Assembly (NCBI RefSeq): GCF_014655715.1
Contig: NZ_BNBM01000018.1
Coordinates: 1-64,000, forward strand
DNA length: 64,000 nucleotides
Source: Streptomyces lanatus
GTDB lineage: Bacteria > Actinomycetota > Actinomycetes > Streptomycetales > Streptomycetaceae
Direction of reading: 5' to 3'
Shown here: positions 24,028 through 31,315 of the stretch, piece by piece
Layout of the letters: every line of letters begins with the position of its first letter
How positions within the stretch are numbered: position 1 is the stretch's first letter
Program-made: the position numbers and the translations under genes
Notes under the pieces: generated by a model
The model's input: only the letters and a program-made list of their open reading frames with translations
Database searches by the model: none
Told to the model about the DNA's origin: nothing

Positions 24028-24603
24028 GTGGGAGTTTCCCTGTCCAAGGGCGGCAATGTCTCACTCAGCAAGGAGGCGCCGGGTCTGACCGCCGTCCTGG
24101 TCGGCCTGGGCTGGGACGTGCGCACCACCACCGGCACCGACTACGACCTCGACGCCTCGGCGCTGCTGCTCGACGCCTCGGGCAAGGTCGCCTCCGACCG
24201 GCACTTCGTCTTCTACAACAACCTCACCAGCCCGGACGGTTCGGTCGAGCACACCGGCGACAACCTCACCGGTGAGGGCGAGGGCGACGACGAGGCGATC
24301 AAGGTGAACCTCGCGGCCGTACCGGCCGATGTCGACCGGATCGTCTTCCCGGTCTCCATCCATGACGCCGAGAACCGCGGGCAGAGCTTCGGGCAGGTGC
24401 GCAACGCGTTCATCCGGGTCGTCAACCAGGCCGGCGGCGCCGAGCTCGCCCGCTACGACCTGTCCGAGGACGCCTCGACGGAGACGGCGATGGTCTTCGG
24501 CGAGCTGTACCGCAACGGCGCCGAGTGGAAGTTCCGCGCGGTCGGCCAGGGCTACGCCTCGGGCCTCGCCGGGATCGCCGCCGACTTCGGCGTCAACGTC
24601 TGA
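24028..24603 (+). CDS. terD: TerD family protein
   Basis: The 191-aa protein has the standard TerD length and sequence: GVSLSKGGNVSLSKEAPGL, GWDVRTTTGTDYDLDAS, the calcium-binding loop residues around DRIVFPVSIHDAE, and the GQVRNAFIRVVN and LYRNGAEWKFRAVGQGY segments. TerD proteins bind calcium and associate with membranes in stress and defence complexes. Start GTG 24028 has AAAGGAG seven bases upstream; a much longer open frame in phase is not coding. An operator of BlaI type precedes it. Confidence 0.95.
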   Translation: MGVSLSKGGNVSLSKEAPGLTAVLVGLGWDVRTTTGTDYDLDASALLLDASGKVASDRHFVFYNNLTSPDGSVEHTGDNLTGEGEGDDEAIKVNLAAVPADVDRIVFPVSIHDAENRGQSFGQVRNAFIRVVNQAGGAELARYDLSEDASTETAMVFGELYRNGAEWKFRAVGQGYASGLAGIAADFGVNV

Positions 24604-24659
24604 CCCGGCCCACCGCATACTGAGGCCCAGCACCCAGCTCACCAGGAGGACAGGACCCC

Positions 24660-24905
24660 ATGTTCGGAATGAGCGAACTCGCGATCATCCTCATCGTCGT
24701 CATAGCCGTCCTCTGCGCGAAGAAGCTCCCCGAACTGGCCCGCTCGGCGGGCAAGTCGGCACGCATCCTCAAGGCCGAGTCCCGGGCGATGAAGGATCAG
24801 GACGACGGGGCGGCCGAGCCCCGGGTGATCCAGGGGGAGACCGTGACGCCGGGCACGGACGAGACGACGGGGCAGGGGCAGGGGCAGGGTACGCAGCGGC
24901 AGTGA
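24660..24905 (+). CDS. tatA: TatA/E family Sec-independent translocase subunit
   Basis: The 81-aa protein has one N-terminal membrane helix (MSELAIILIVVIAVLCAKKLPELARS), the Tat hinge and an amphipathic helix (SARILKAESRAMKDQ), then a polar Gln/Gly tail. It is an extra TatA-like copy with no tatB or tatC nearby. The helix contains a Cys and AKKLPELA where FG-KLPE is usual, so it departs slightly from the consensus. An AGGAGGACAGGA run precedes the ATG. Confidence 0.85.
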   Translation: MFGMSELAIILIVVIAVLCAKKLPELARSAGKSARILKAESRAMKDQDDGAAEPRVIQGETVTPGTDETTGQGQGQGTQRQ

Positions 24906-24938
24906 GCGGCGGCCGGCGGGTGCAGGGGATCGCTCACC

Positions 24939-26849
24939 TCAGCCGCCCCTGGGACCGGCCGGCCCGCCGAAGCCACGCACGACCGGATACCGCTGCCGCG
25001 TCATGTCCGGCGAGCCGCCCTGGCGGCCCAGTTCCTCGTCCAGCGCCATCGCGGCGGTGACCAGCGCGAGGTGGGTGAACGCCTGGGGGAAGTTGCCGAG
25101 TTGCTCCCCCGAGGGGCCGATCTCCTCGGCGAACAGGCCGACATGGTTGGAGTAGGTGAGCATCTTGTCGAAGGCGTACCGGGCCTGGCCCAGCCGGTGG
25201 CTGCGGGCGAGGGCCTCCACATAGAAGAAGCTGCACAGGTTGAAGGTGCCCTCCGAGCCGCGCAGCCCGTCGGGGGAGGCCGCCGGGTCGTAGCGGTAGA
25301 CCAGGCTGTCGCTGACCAGCTCGCTCTCCATCGCGTCGAGGGTGCTGAGCCAGTCCGGGTCGTGCGCGGAGACGAAGCCGACGCGCGGCATGAGCAGCAG
25401 CGAGGCGTCCAGGACGTCGGTGTCGAAGTGCTGGACGAACGCCTGGCGTTTGTCGTGCCAGCCGCGTTCGACGATCTGGCGGAATACCGCGTCCCGCGCC
25501 GCGGTCCAGCGCTCCAGGTCGGCCGGGCGGGAGGAGTAGAGGGCGGCGCGGATGCCGCGGTCGAACGCCACCCAGGTCATGAGGCGGCTGTAGGTGAAGT
25601 TCTCGCGCCCGCCCCTGGTCTCCCAGATGCCCTCGTCGGGCCGGTCCCAGTGGTCGCACAGCCAGTCCAGTACGCCGCTCAGCGCGTCCCAGCCGCGGAG
25701 CGCACCGACGTCATGGCCCACGATCAGGGCGTCGGCGGCCTCGCCGTAGATGTCGAGCTGGAGCTGCCCGGCGGCGGCGTTGCCGGCCCGGACCGGCCGT
25801 GAGCCCTGGTAGCCCTCCAGATGGTCGAGGATCTCCTCGTTGAGGTGGGGTTCGCCGTCGACCCGGTACATGATCTGCAAGGGGTCGCCGGAAGCGGTGC
25901 CGCCCGCCTCGATACGGTCCCGCAGCCAGTGGCGGAAGGCGTACGCCTCGGCCTGGAAACCCAGGTCGATCAGGGCCCGTACGGACAGGGCGGCGTCGCG
26001 GATCCAGGTGTAGCGGTAGTCCCAGTTGCGCTCGCCGCCGATCTGCTCGGGCAGGCCCATGGTGGCCGCGGCGACGGGTGCCCCGGTGGGGGCGTAGGTG
26101 AGCAGCTTCAGCGTGATCGCCGAGCGGTTCACCATGTCCTGCCAGCGGCCCCGGTAGGTGCACGAGCGCAGCCAGGACAGCCAGAACGAGCGGCAGCTCT
26201 CGAACTGCGCGGCGACGCCGTCCAGGGTCGGCTCGGGAGGGGCGGGTGCCGTACTGGCGCTAGTGCTGGCGCTGGCGCTGGTCAGCACCACCGCGGCGAT
26301 GTGTCCCGCGTCGAGGGTGAAGCGGGCGGTGACGTCGTCGCCGTCGGCGTCCAGGGTGAAGTCGCCGGTGGTGCGCACATGCAGGTCGGTGCCGGGGCCG
26401 TGCAGTACGGCGGAGTGGTCGCCCTGCCGGGTCAGGGTGTGCGGGGCACGGCCGTAGTCGAAGCGGGGGCGGCAGGCGAAGGCGAACGGCAGGCTGCCGC
26501 GGACCACCCTGACGACCCGGACCAGCGAGTGCCGGTCGGTGGCGACGGGCGACTCGACGGGCACCATGAAGTCGGCCACCTCGCCGACGCCGCCCGGGGC
26601 CATGAACCGCGTGATGAGGATGGCGGTGTCGGACAGATACAGCTGACGGACCGTCATGCCGTCTTCGGGCAGCTCCGCGCCGAGCCGGCAGTGGCCCCCG
26701 CGCTCACGGTCCAGGAGCGAGGCGAAGACGCTGGGCGAGTCGAAGCGGGGGGTGCACCACCAGTCGACCGTTCCCGCCGAGGACACCAGGGCGACGGTCT
26801 GCAGATCGCCGACCATGCCGTGCTCGGCGATGGGCGGGTACGGGTCCAC
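24939..26849 (-). CDS. Glycoside hydrolase family 15 protein (glucoamylase/trehalase-like)
   Basis: The 636-aa protein has an N-terminal beta-sandwich domain (IAEHGMVGDLQTVALVSSAGTVDWWC) and a C-terminal (alpha/alpha)6 barrel from about residue 230: IGGERNWDYRYTWIRDAAL, GIWETRGGRENFTYSR with a catalytic Glu, and EEIGPSGEQLGNFPQAFTHL with the second. This arrangement is that of bacterial GH15 enzymes, which release glucose from alpha-glucans or trehalose. There is no signal peptide, so it is cytoplasmic. A Ser/Ala/Thr low-complexity insert (residues about 190-205) interrupts the linker between domains. Confidence 0.92.
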   Translation of the reverse strand: MDPYPPIAEHGMVGDLQTVALVSSAGTVDWWCTPRFDSPSVFASLLDRERGGHCRLGAELPEDGMTVRQLYLSDTAILITRFMAPGGVGEVADFMVPVESPVATDRHSLVRVVRVVRGSLPFAFACRPRFDYGRAPHTLTRQGDHSAVLHGPGTDLHVRTTGDFTLDADGDDVTARFTLDAGHIAAVVLTSASASTSASTAPAPPEPTLDGVAAQFESCRSFWLSWLRSCTYRGRWQDMVNRSAITLKLLTYAPTGAPVAAATMGLPEQIGGERNWDYRYTWIRDAALSVRALIDLGFQAEAYAFRHWLRDRIEAGGTASGDPLQIMYRVDGEPHLNEEILDHLEGYQGSRPVRAGNAAAGQLQLDIYGEAADALIVGHDVGALRGWDALSGVLDWLCDHWDRPDEGIWETRGGRENFTYSRLMTWVAFDRGIRAALYSSRPADLERWTAARDAVFRQIVERGWHDKRQAFVQHFDTDVLDASLLLMPRVGFVSAHDPDWLSTLDAMESELVSDSLVYRYDPAASPDGLRGSEGTFNLCSFFYVEALARSHRLGQARYAFDKMLTYSNHVGLFAEEIGPSGEQLGNFPQAFTHLALVTAAMALDEELGRQGGSPDMTRQRYPVVRGFGGPAGPRGG

Positions 26850-26885
26850 GGCCCCTCCTCGTCCGGCGGGCGGGCGGCGCGCCGG

Positions 26886-26929
26886 GGCCTGTCCGGCGGA
26901 TCAGGCCGACAGGCCCCGGCGGACAGGCC
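26886..26929. mobile_element. Decayed MITE terminus
   Basis: GGCCTGTCCGGCGGATCAGGCC at 26886-26907 is nearly identical to the 23-bp terminal repeat of the MITE at 49,094. It is followed after a few bases by CCGGCGGACAGGCC and CTAG (26930-26933), the right-end sequence and target of that family. Almost all the interior is missing and there is no CTAG on the left. Confidence 0.6.
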
Positions 26930-26930
26930 C

Positions 26931-26968
26931 TAGGACTGGAAGTCTTCCTTAGGACTGGAAGTCTTCCT
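26931..26968. repeat. 19-bp tandem duplication at a gene end
   Basis: TAGGACTGGAAGTCTTCCT occurs twice with no gap (26931-26949 and 26950-26968). The second copy encodes the last residues (DFQ-Ser) of the membrane protein gene on the minus strand; the other copy lies just past its stop. Confidence 0.9.
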
Positions 26969-27368
26969 TCCGGCTGACGCAGAGCGCCCAGATGATGAAC
27001 CCGGACATCGCGATCATGACGACCGACCACACCGGGGAGTACGGCAGGGACAGGAAGTTGGCGATGATGATCAGCCCCGCGATGGCCACGCCGCCCACCC
27101 GGGCCCACATCGCCGGCTGGAACAGGCCGATGCCGATGATCACGGCGACCGCGCCCAGGATGAGATGGACCCAGCCCCAGCCGGTCAGGTCGAACTCGAA
27201 GACGTAGTTGCGGGTGGCGACGAAGACGTCGTCCTCGGCGATGCCCATGATGCCGCGGAACACGGCGATGATCCCGGCGATGGTGAGCATGACGGCGGCG
27301 AAGACCGTCAGGCCCCCGGCCCAGGCGTACTTCGCCTCATGGGCCTGCCTGGTCTGTGGAGTGACCAT
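26949..27368 (-). CDS. Four-helix membrane protein (DUF7144-like)
   Basis: The 139-aa protein has four transmembrane helices: WAGGLTVFAAVMLTIAGII, WVHLILGAVAVIIGIGLF, VGGVAIAGLIIIANFLSL and VVMIAMSGFIIWAL. It closely resembles a conserved Streptomyces membrane family with the WGWVHLILG motif. The function is unknown. It forms part of a run of small stress-type membrane proteins on the minus strand (SHOCT protein and HdeD-like protein upstream). Confidence 0.85.
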   Translation of the reverse strand: MVTPQTRQAHEAKYAWAGGLTVFAAVMLTIAGIIAVFRGIMGIAEDDVFVATRNYVFEFDLTGWGWVHLILGAVAVIIGIGLFQPAMWARVGGVAIAGLIIIANFLSLPYSPVWSVVMIAMSGFIIWALCVSRKEDFQS

Positions 27369-27440
27369 GATGGTGCCTCGTTTCCTTGTGCGTGTTGCCG
27401 GTTGCTCCGGTCCTTGTGTTCCGGTCCTTGTCGTCCGTGC

Positions 27441-27875
27441 TCAGGTGCGGGCCGAGGGGCCCGCGCCGCTCAGGACGAGTTCCTTGGCGCGGCGGAACTC
27501 GTCGTCCGTGATGTCGCCGTGGCTGCGCATCTCGGAGAGCTTGGCCAGCTCCTCGGCGCTGGACCGCTTGCTGCCGGCCGTGTCACGGATGTAGTCGTCG
27601 AAGGCGCGTTGCTGTGCCTGGGCGTGGGAGATCTCGCGCCGGCCCATGTCGCGGCCGCGGGCGATGAGGTAGACGAACACGCCGAGGAACGGCAGCACGA
27701 TGCAGAAGACCAGCCAGCCGGTCTTGCCCCAGCCGCTGAGGCTGTCGTCGCGGAAGATGTCGCCGATGACGCGGAAGAGCAGGACGAACCACATGACCCA
27801 CAGGAAGAACCACAGCAGCGTCCAGAACATGCTCAGCAGCGGATAGTCGTAGGCGAGGTACGTGTGCGTGCTCAT
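27441..27875 (-). CDS. PLDc_N-SHOCT domain membrane protein
   Basis: The 144-aa protein has two helices at residues 15-37 and 52-75 (the second part WLVFCIVLPFLGVFVYLIARG, typical of PLDc_N modules). A charged linker leads to a C-terminal SHOCT motif, AEELAKLSEMRSHGDITDDEF. SHOCT is a short oligomerisation module. Proteins of this layout are common in actinobacteria and have no established role. It lies between two other small membrane protein genes on the same strand. Confidence 0.88.
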   Translation of the reverse strand: MSTHTYLAYDYPLLSMFWTLLWFFLWVMWFVLLFRVIGDIFRDDSLSGWGKTGWLVFCIVLPFLGVFVYLIARGRDMGRREISHAQAQQRAFDDYIRDTAGSKRSSAEELAKLSEMRSHGDITDDEFRRAKELVLSGAGPSART

Positions 27876-27954
27876 CGTCTGCCTCCGTCCAGGGCGGGGG
27901 ACTCGGCTGCCGTTCCCGCCGATTTCAGCGTGCGCATGCTCAACGGGAACGGCC

Positions 27955-28596
27955 TCACCCAGGGCGGGTGAAGCGCGCCCGGCGCAGCGCGGACCGCCAG
28001 GCGAAGGCGACCCCCAGCTCGGCGAGTCCGAGCAGCAGCAGCCACAGCCCGACGAGCCGGGTCAGTACGACGGCGGACTGGCTGGGCAGGGCCAGCACCA
28101 CGATGCCCGCGACGACGCCGAGCATCCCGGCGCCGAGGACGAAGGCACGATGCGGAAGCCCTTTCGCGGCGAGAGCCGTCCAGGCGGTGAACATCCCGGT
28201 GACGACCCACACCGCGCCGACGATCAGGGAGAGCGCGGCGATCGTCTGGAGCGGATGGCGCAGACACAGCACCCCGGCGAGCACGTACAGCGCCGCCGCG
28301 AGCAGCCCCAGATGCCGGTCGCCCTGCTCCCGGGCGAACGAGGCCACGAACCGGAACCCACCCGTCACCAGCAGATACAGCCCGATGATCACCGCCAGGA
28401 CATGCAGCGTCACATCCGGCCATACGAGCGCCAGAATCCCCGGCACGAGCGTCGCCACAGCCGACCCCAGCAGCCACAACCACGAACTCCCGAGCTGCGC
28501 CAGCAACCGCTCGGCATCCTGCTCCCCGGTGGGAACCGTCCCGTCGGCCAGAGGATCGGACCCGGTGCCGGTCCCCGAATCACGCGACACGGTCAT
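27955..28596 (-). CDS. HdeD/DUF308 family membrane protein
   Basis: The 213-aa protein has a polar N-terminus followed by six membrane helices in three repeats (WLWLLGSAVATLVPGILALVWP, then HVLAVIIGLYLLVTGGFR and so on), the HdeD/DUF308 pattern linked to acid stress in enterics. It carries GAGGAGGAGCC directly before the ATG. It shares a divergent upstream region with the DUF2252 gene that contains two palindromic direct repeats. Confidence 0.88.
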   Translation of the reverse strand: MTVSRDSGTGTGSDPLADGTVPTGEQDAERLLAQLGSSWLWLLGSAVATLVPGILALVWPDVTLHVLAVIIGLYLLVTGGFRFVASFAREQGDRHLGLLAAALYVLAGVLCLRHPLQTIAALSLIVGAVWVVTGMFTAWTALAAKGLPHRAFVLGAGMLGVVAGIVVLALPSQSAVVLTRLVGLWLLLLGLAELGVAFAWRSALRRARFTRPG

Positions 28597-28697
28597 GGCT
28601 CCTCCTCACGCAACCCGACCAACCACCACCGAACCACCGACGGGACGGCATACGGCCCCTCACGGCCCCAGAGTCCCGCGCGATCGCGATTGCCGGG

Positions 28698-28978
28698 TCA
28701 CCCCTGACGGGTGATCCGCGTGGGGTGGTGGGAACGGCTGGTTGACGCGGGCCGCCGCGCCGGTGCGGGTGGCCCGAGGGGCCGGCGGCTGGGAGGAGGC
28801 CGCGTGTTCACGCGTACCGCCGTCTGACGGGTGACCGCACCAGTGCCGGTGGCCATCGGGCCGGGGCTGGGTCACCCGCACCAGTAACCGTCCGTGCCCA
28901 TGAAGCCGGACGCCGAGAAGCGCCGGCACGATCACGCATGCCCCGCCCGCCAGCTCACCCCTGACGGGTGATCCGCGT
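28698..28978. repeat. Two copies of a 24-bp palindromic direct repeat in a 460-bp gene-free region
   Basis: The same 24 bases, beginning TCACCCCTGACGGGTGATCC, occur at 28698-28721 and 28955-28978. Each contains an inverted repeat TCACCC-CTGAC-GGGTGA. A related CTGACGGGTGACC lies between them near 28,826. The gene-free stretch from 28597 to 29058 separates the divergent HdeD-like and DUF2252 genes, so these could be operators for one regulator. No other feature is visible there. Confidence 0.6.
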
Positions 28979-29058
28979 ACGTGGTGGGAGCGGTGAGGTG
29001 GGCGGGGAAGGGGTCGGTGGTTGCAGGGTCGCTGTCGGCCGGAGGTGGAGGGTGAGCC

Positions 29059-30474
29059 ATGTCGATACCGAGCGCGTTCACGGCTTCGTCGGCGCCGGAG
29101 GAGAGGGCGGCGTATGGGAGGGGGGCCCGGAAGCGGGTGTCGCGGTCCGGGCATGGGCGGTATGAGGTGGGGGCGGACCGGCGCGATCCCATCGGGGTGA
29201 TCGAGCGGCAGTCGGCGACCCGGGTCAAGGAGCTGGTGCCGATCCGGTACGGGCGCATGCTGGAGTCGCCGTTCCGTTTCTACCGGGGTGCCGCGGCGAT
29301 CATGGCGATGGATCTGGGGCGACTGCCCGACTCGGGTCTGACGACACAGCTCTGCGGGGACGCGCATCTGCTGAACTTCCGGCTGCTGGCCTCGCCCGAG
29401 CGGCATCTGGTTTTTGATATCAACGACTTCGACGAGACGCATCCCGGTCCCTTCGAGTGGGACGTCAAACGGCTGGCGGCCAGCTTCGTGATCGCCGCCC
29501 GTGCCAACGGGTTCTCCAGCGCCGAGCAGGACGCCGCCGTCGCGGAGTGCGTGGAGGCGTACCGGACGCGGATGCGGGAGTTCGCCGGCATGCGCACCCT
29601 GGACATCTGGTACGCGCAGGACGACGCCGACCACATGCGTGAGCTGATGGCGTCGTCGATGAGCAAGAAGGCCAGGCGCGCCACGGCCGAGGCCACGGCG
29701 AAGGCACGCACCCGCACGCACATGCAGGCCTTCGCCAAGCTCACCCGGCTCGGCCCCGAGGGCCGCCTGATCGCCCCCGACCCGCCGCTGATCACCCCGC
29801 TGAGGGATCTGATGGCCGACTCCTCGGCAGGCGACGAGGCGAAGGAGCTCCAGACCGTCTTCGAGGAGTACATGAAGACCCTGTCGTCCGAGCGCCGGCA
29901 CCTGCTGAGCCACTACCACCTGGTGGACGTGGCCCGGAAGGTGGTGGGCGTCGGCAGCGTCGGCACCCGCTGCTGGATCATCCTGCTGCTCGGCCGGGAC
30001 GACGACGATCCCCTGCTGCTCCAGGCCAAGGAGGCCCAGGAGTCGGTGCTGGCGGCGCACACCGGCGGCCGGGTGCACTTCGACAACCAGGGCCACCGTG
30101 TGGTGACGGGACAGCGGCTGATCCAGACCACCAGCGACATCTTCCTGGGCTGGACCCATATCGTCAGCGGCCTCGACGGCCGCGACCGGGACTTCTACGT
30201 ACGTCAGCTGCGGGACTGGAAGGGCATCGCACGGCCGGAGACCTGGAACCCCGCGATGCTGCGCCTGTTCGGCAAGCTGTGCGGGGGCAGCCTCGCACGG
30301 GCCCACGCCCGCTCCGGCGACCCCGTCGCCCTCGCCGCCTATCTCGGCGGCAGCGACCGCTTCGACCGTGCGCTGACCGAGTTCGCGCAGGCCTACGCCG
30401 ATCAGAACGAGCGGGACTTCGAGGCGCTGGGCGAGGCCGTCCGCTCGGGGCGGGTCCGGGCCAGCGATCTGTGA
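29059..30474 (+). CDS. DUF2252 family protein
   Basis: The 471-aa protein fits DUF2252 throughout: RYGRMLESPFRFYRGAA near residue 62, CGDAHLLNFRL near 98, VFDINDFDETHPGPFEWDVKRL near 118, and DQNERDFEAL near the end. The GDxH and DFD elements recall the catalytic and metal loops of kinase-like aminoglycoside phosphotransferases, but the activity is unproven. The start ATG follows GGAGGTGGAGGGTGAGCC. It is convergent with the LAL operon. Confidence 0.9.
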   Translation: MSIPSAFTASSAPEERAAYGRGARKRVSRSGHGRYEVGADRRDPIGVIERQSATRVKELVPIRYGRMLESPFRFYRGAAAIMAMDLGRLPDSGLTTQLCGDAHLLNFRLLASPERHLVFDINDFDETHPGPFEWDVKRLAASFVIAARANGFSSAEQDAAVAECVEAYRTRMREFAGMRTLDIWYAQDDADHMRELMASSMSKKARRATAEATAKARTRTHMQAFAKLTRLGPEGRLIAPDPPLITPLRDLMADSSAGDEAKELQTVFEEYMKTLSSERRHLLSHYHLVDVARKVVGVGSVGTRCWIILLLGRDDDDPLLLQAKEAQESVLAAHTGGRVHFDNQGHRVVTGQRLIQTTSDIFLGWTHIVSGLDGRDRDFYVRQLRDWKGIARPETWNPAMLRLFGKLCGGSLARAHARSGDPVALAAYLGGSDRFDRALTEFAQAYADQNERDFEALGEAVRSGRVRASDL

Positions 30475-30498
30475 CCCAAGAGGTAAACAGGTAACGGG

Positions 30499-30696
30499 TC
30501 AATCGGGGAGCTGCCTCATCTCCAGCACCCTCAGACCCAGCGACTGGCAGCGGGCGAGCAGGCCGTAGAGATGGGCCTCGTCGATGACGGGCCCGTACAG
30601 GACCGTCTGACTGGACATCACCACGTGATCCAGCTCCGGGAAGACCTTGGCCAGGGTCTCCGAGACATGTCCCTCGACGCGGATCTCGTAGCGCAT
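30499..30696 (-). CDS. Small conserved Streptomyces protein
   Basis: A 65-aa protein (MRYEIRVEGHVSETL to VLEMRQLPD) with a likely alpha/beta fold and no membrane segment. ATG 30696 has GGGAGGGC upstream; the frame extends to 30744 without a ribosome site. The sequence is of a type often found next to LAL regulators in Streptomyces, and here it ends that operon. The function is unknown; it could be a small sensor or regulator. Confidence 0.75.
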   Translation of the reverse strand: MRYEIRVEGHVSETLAKVFPELDHVVMSSQTVLYGPVIDEAHLYGLLARCQSLGLRVLEMRQLPD

Positions 30697-30814
30697 GTGC
30701 TGCCCTCCCGCCATCCCGACGCCGGCAGACCTGCTGGGTTTCATCGTCCCGCCCGGGGAAAGGCCCGCACCTCACCCTGCACAGGTGACCCGCCACCGGG
30801 CCCCCGCCGCCCGG

Positions 30815-31315
30815 TCAGTGTGTGAGGATCAACTTGAAGATGATGATCAGCAGCCCCAGCACCAGGTTGACCGCGGCGCTGATGGCCATCAGACCGCGCG
30901 AGGCACCGGCCCGCCGCGCCGCGGCCACCGACCAGCCGACCTGCCCGGCGACGGCCACGGACAGCGCGAGCCACGCGGTCGCGGGCAGGTCGAGGCCGAG
31001 GAGCGGGCTGACGGCCACGGCGAGGGCCGGCGGGACGGACGCGTTGACGATCGGCCACTCGTCGCGGCACACATGCAGCACGGTGCGGCGGTCCAGGCCG
31101 CCGTACTCCGTCATACGGGCGCCGAACAGCTGGGCGTGCACATGGGCCACCCAGAACACCAGGCCGGTGACGAGCAGCAGCAGGAACAGCTCCAGCCGGG
31201 GCGAGGGCTCCTGGGCACTTGCGCCGATCACCACCGACGCGGCGAGCATGGAGCCGTAGACACCGCCCGTGTAGTCGGCGTTCGCCCGCCGCCGCACCCG
31301 ACGCTCCCGGTTCAC
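30815..31315 (-). CDS. Membrane protein coupled to the LAL regulator
   Basis: The 166-aa protein has about four helices: GGVYGSMLAASVVIGASA, LFLLLLVTGLVFWVAHVHAQLFG, ATAWLALSVAVAGQVGWS and GLMAISAAVNLVLGLLIIIF. GTG 31315 overlaps the stop of the LuxR gene by four bases (GTGA), so it is translationally coupled. I do not recognise a named family. It may signal to, or be the target of, the adjacent regulator. Confidence 0.75.
   Translation of the reverse strand: MNRERRVRRRANADYTGGVYGSMLAASVVIGASAQEPSPRLELFLLLLVTGLVFWVAHVHAQLFGARMTEYGGLDRRTVLHVCRDEWPIVNASVPPALAVAVSPLLGLDLPATAWLALSVAVAGQVGWSVAAARRAGASRGLMAISAAVNLVLGLLIIIFKLILTH

Noticed and set aside
26230..26285. A short GCTGGCGCTAGTGCTGGCGCTG repeat as a microsatellite or regulatory repeat
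   Set aside because: It lies inside the GH15 gene and encodes a Ser/Ala/Thr linker in frame; variation is possible but there is no evidence of regulation.
28660..30306. A 548-codon minus-strand frame opposite DUF2252
   Set aside because: No domain, His/Arg/Pro-rich composition typical of antisense frames; DUF2252 is clear on the other strand.
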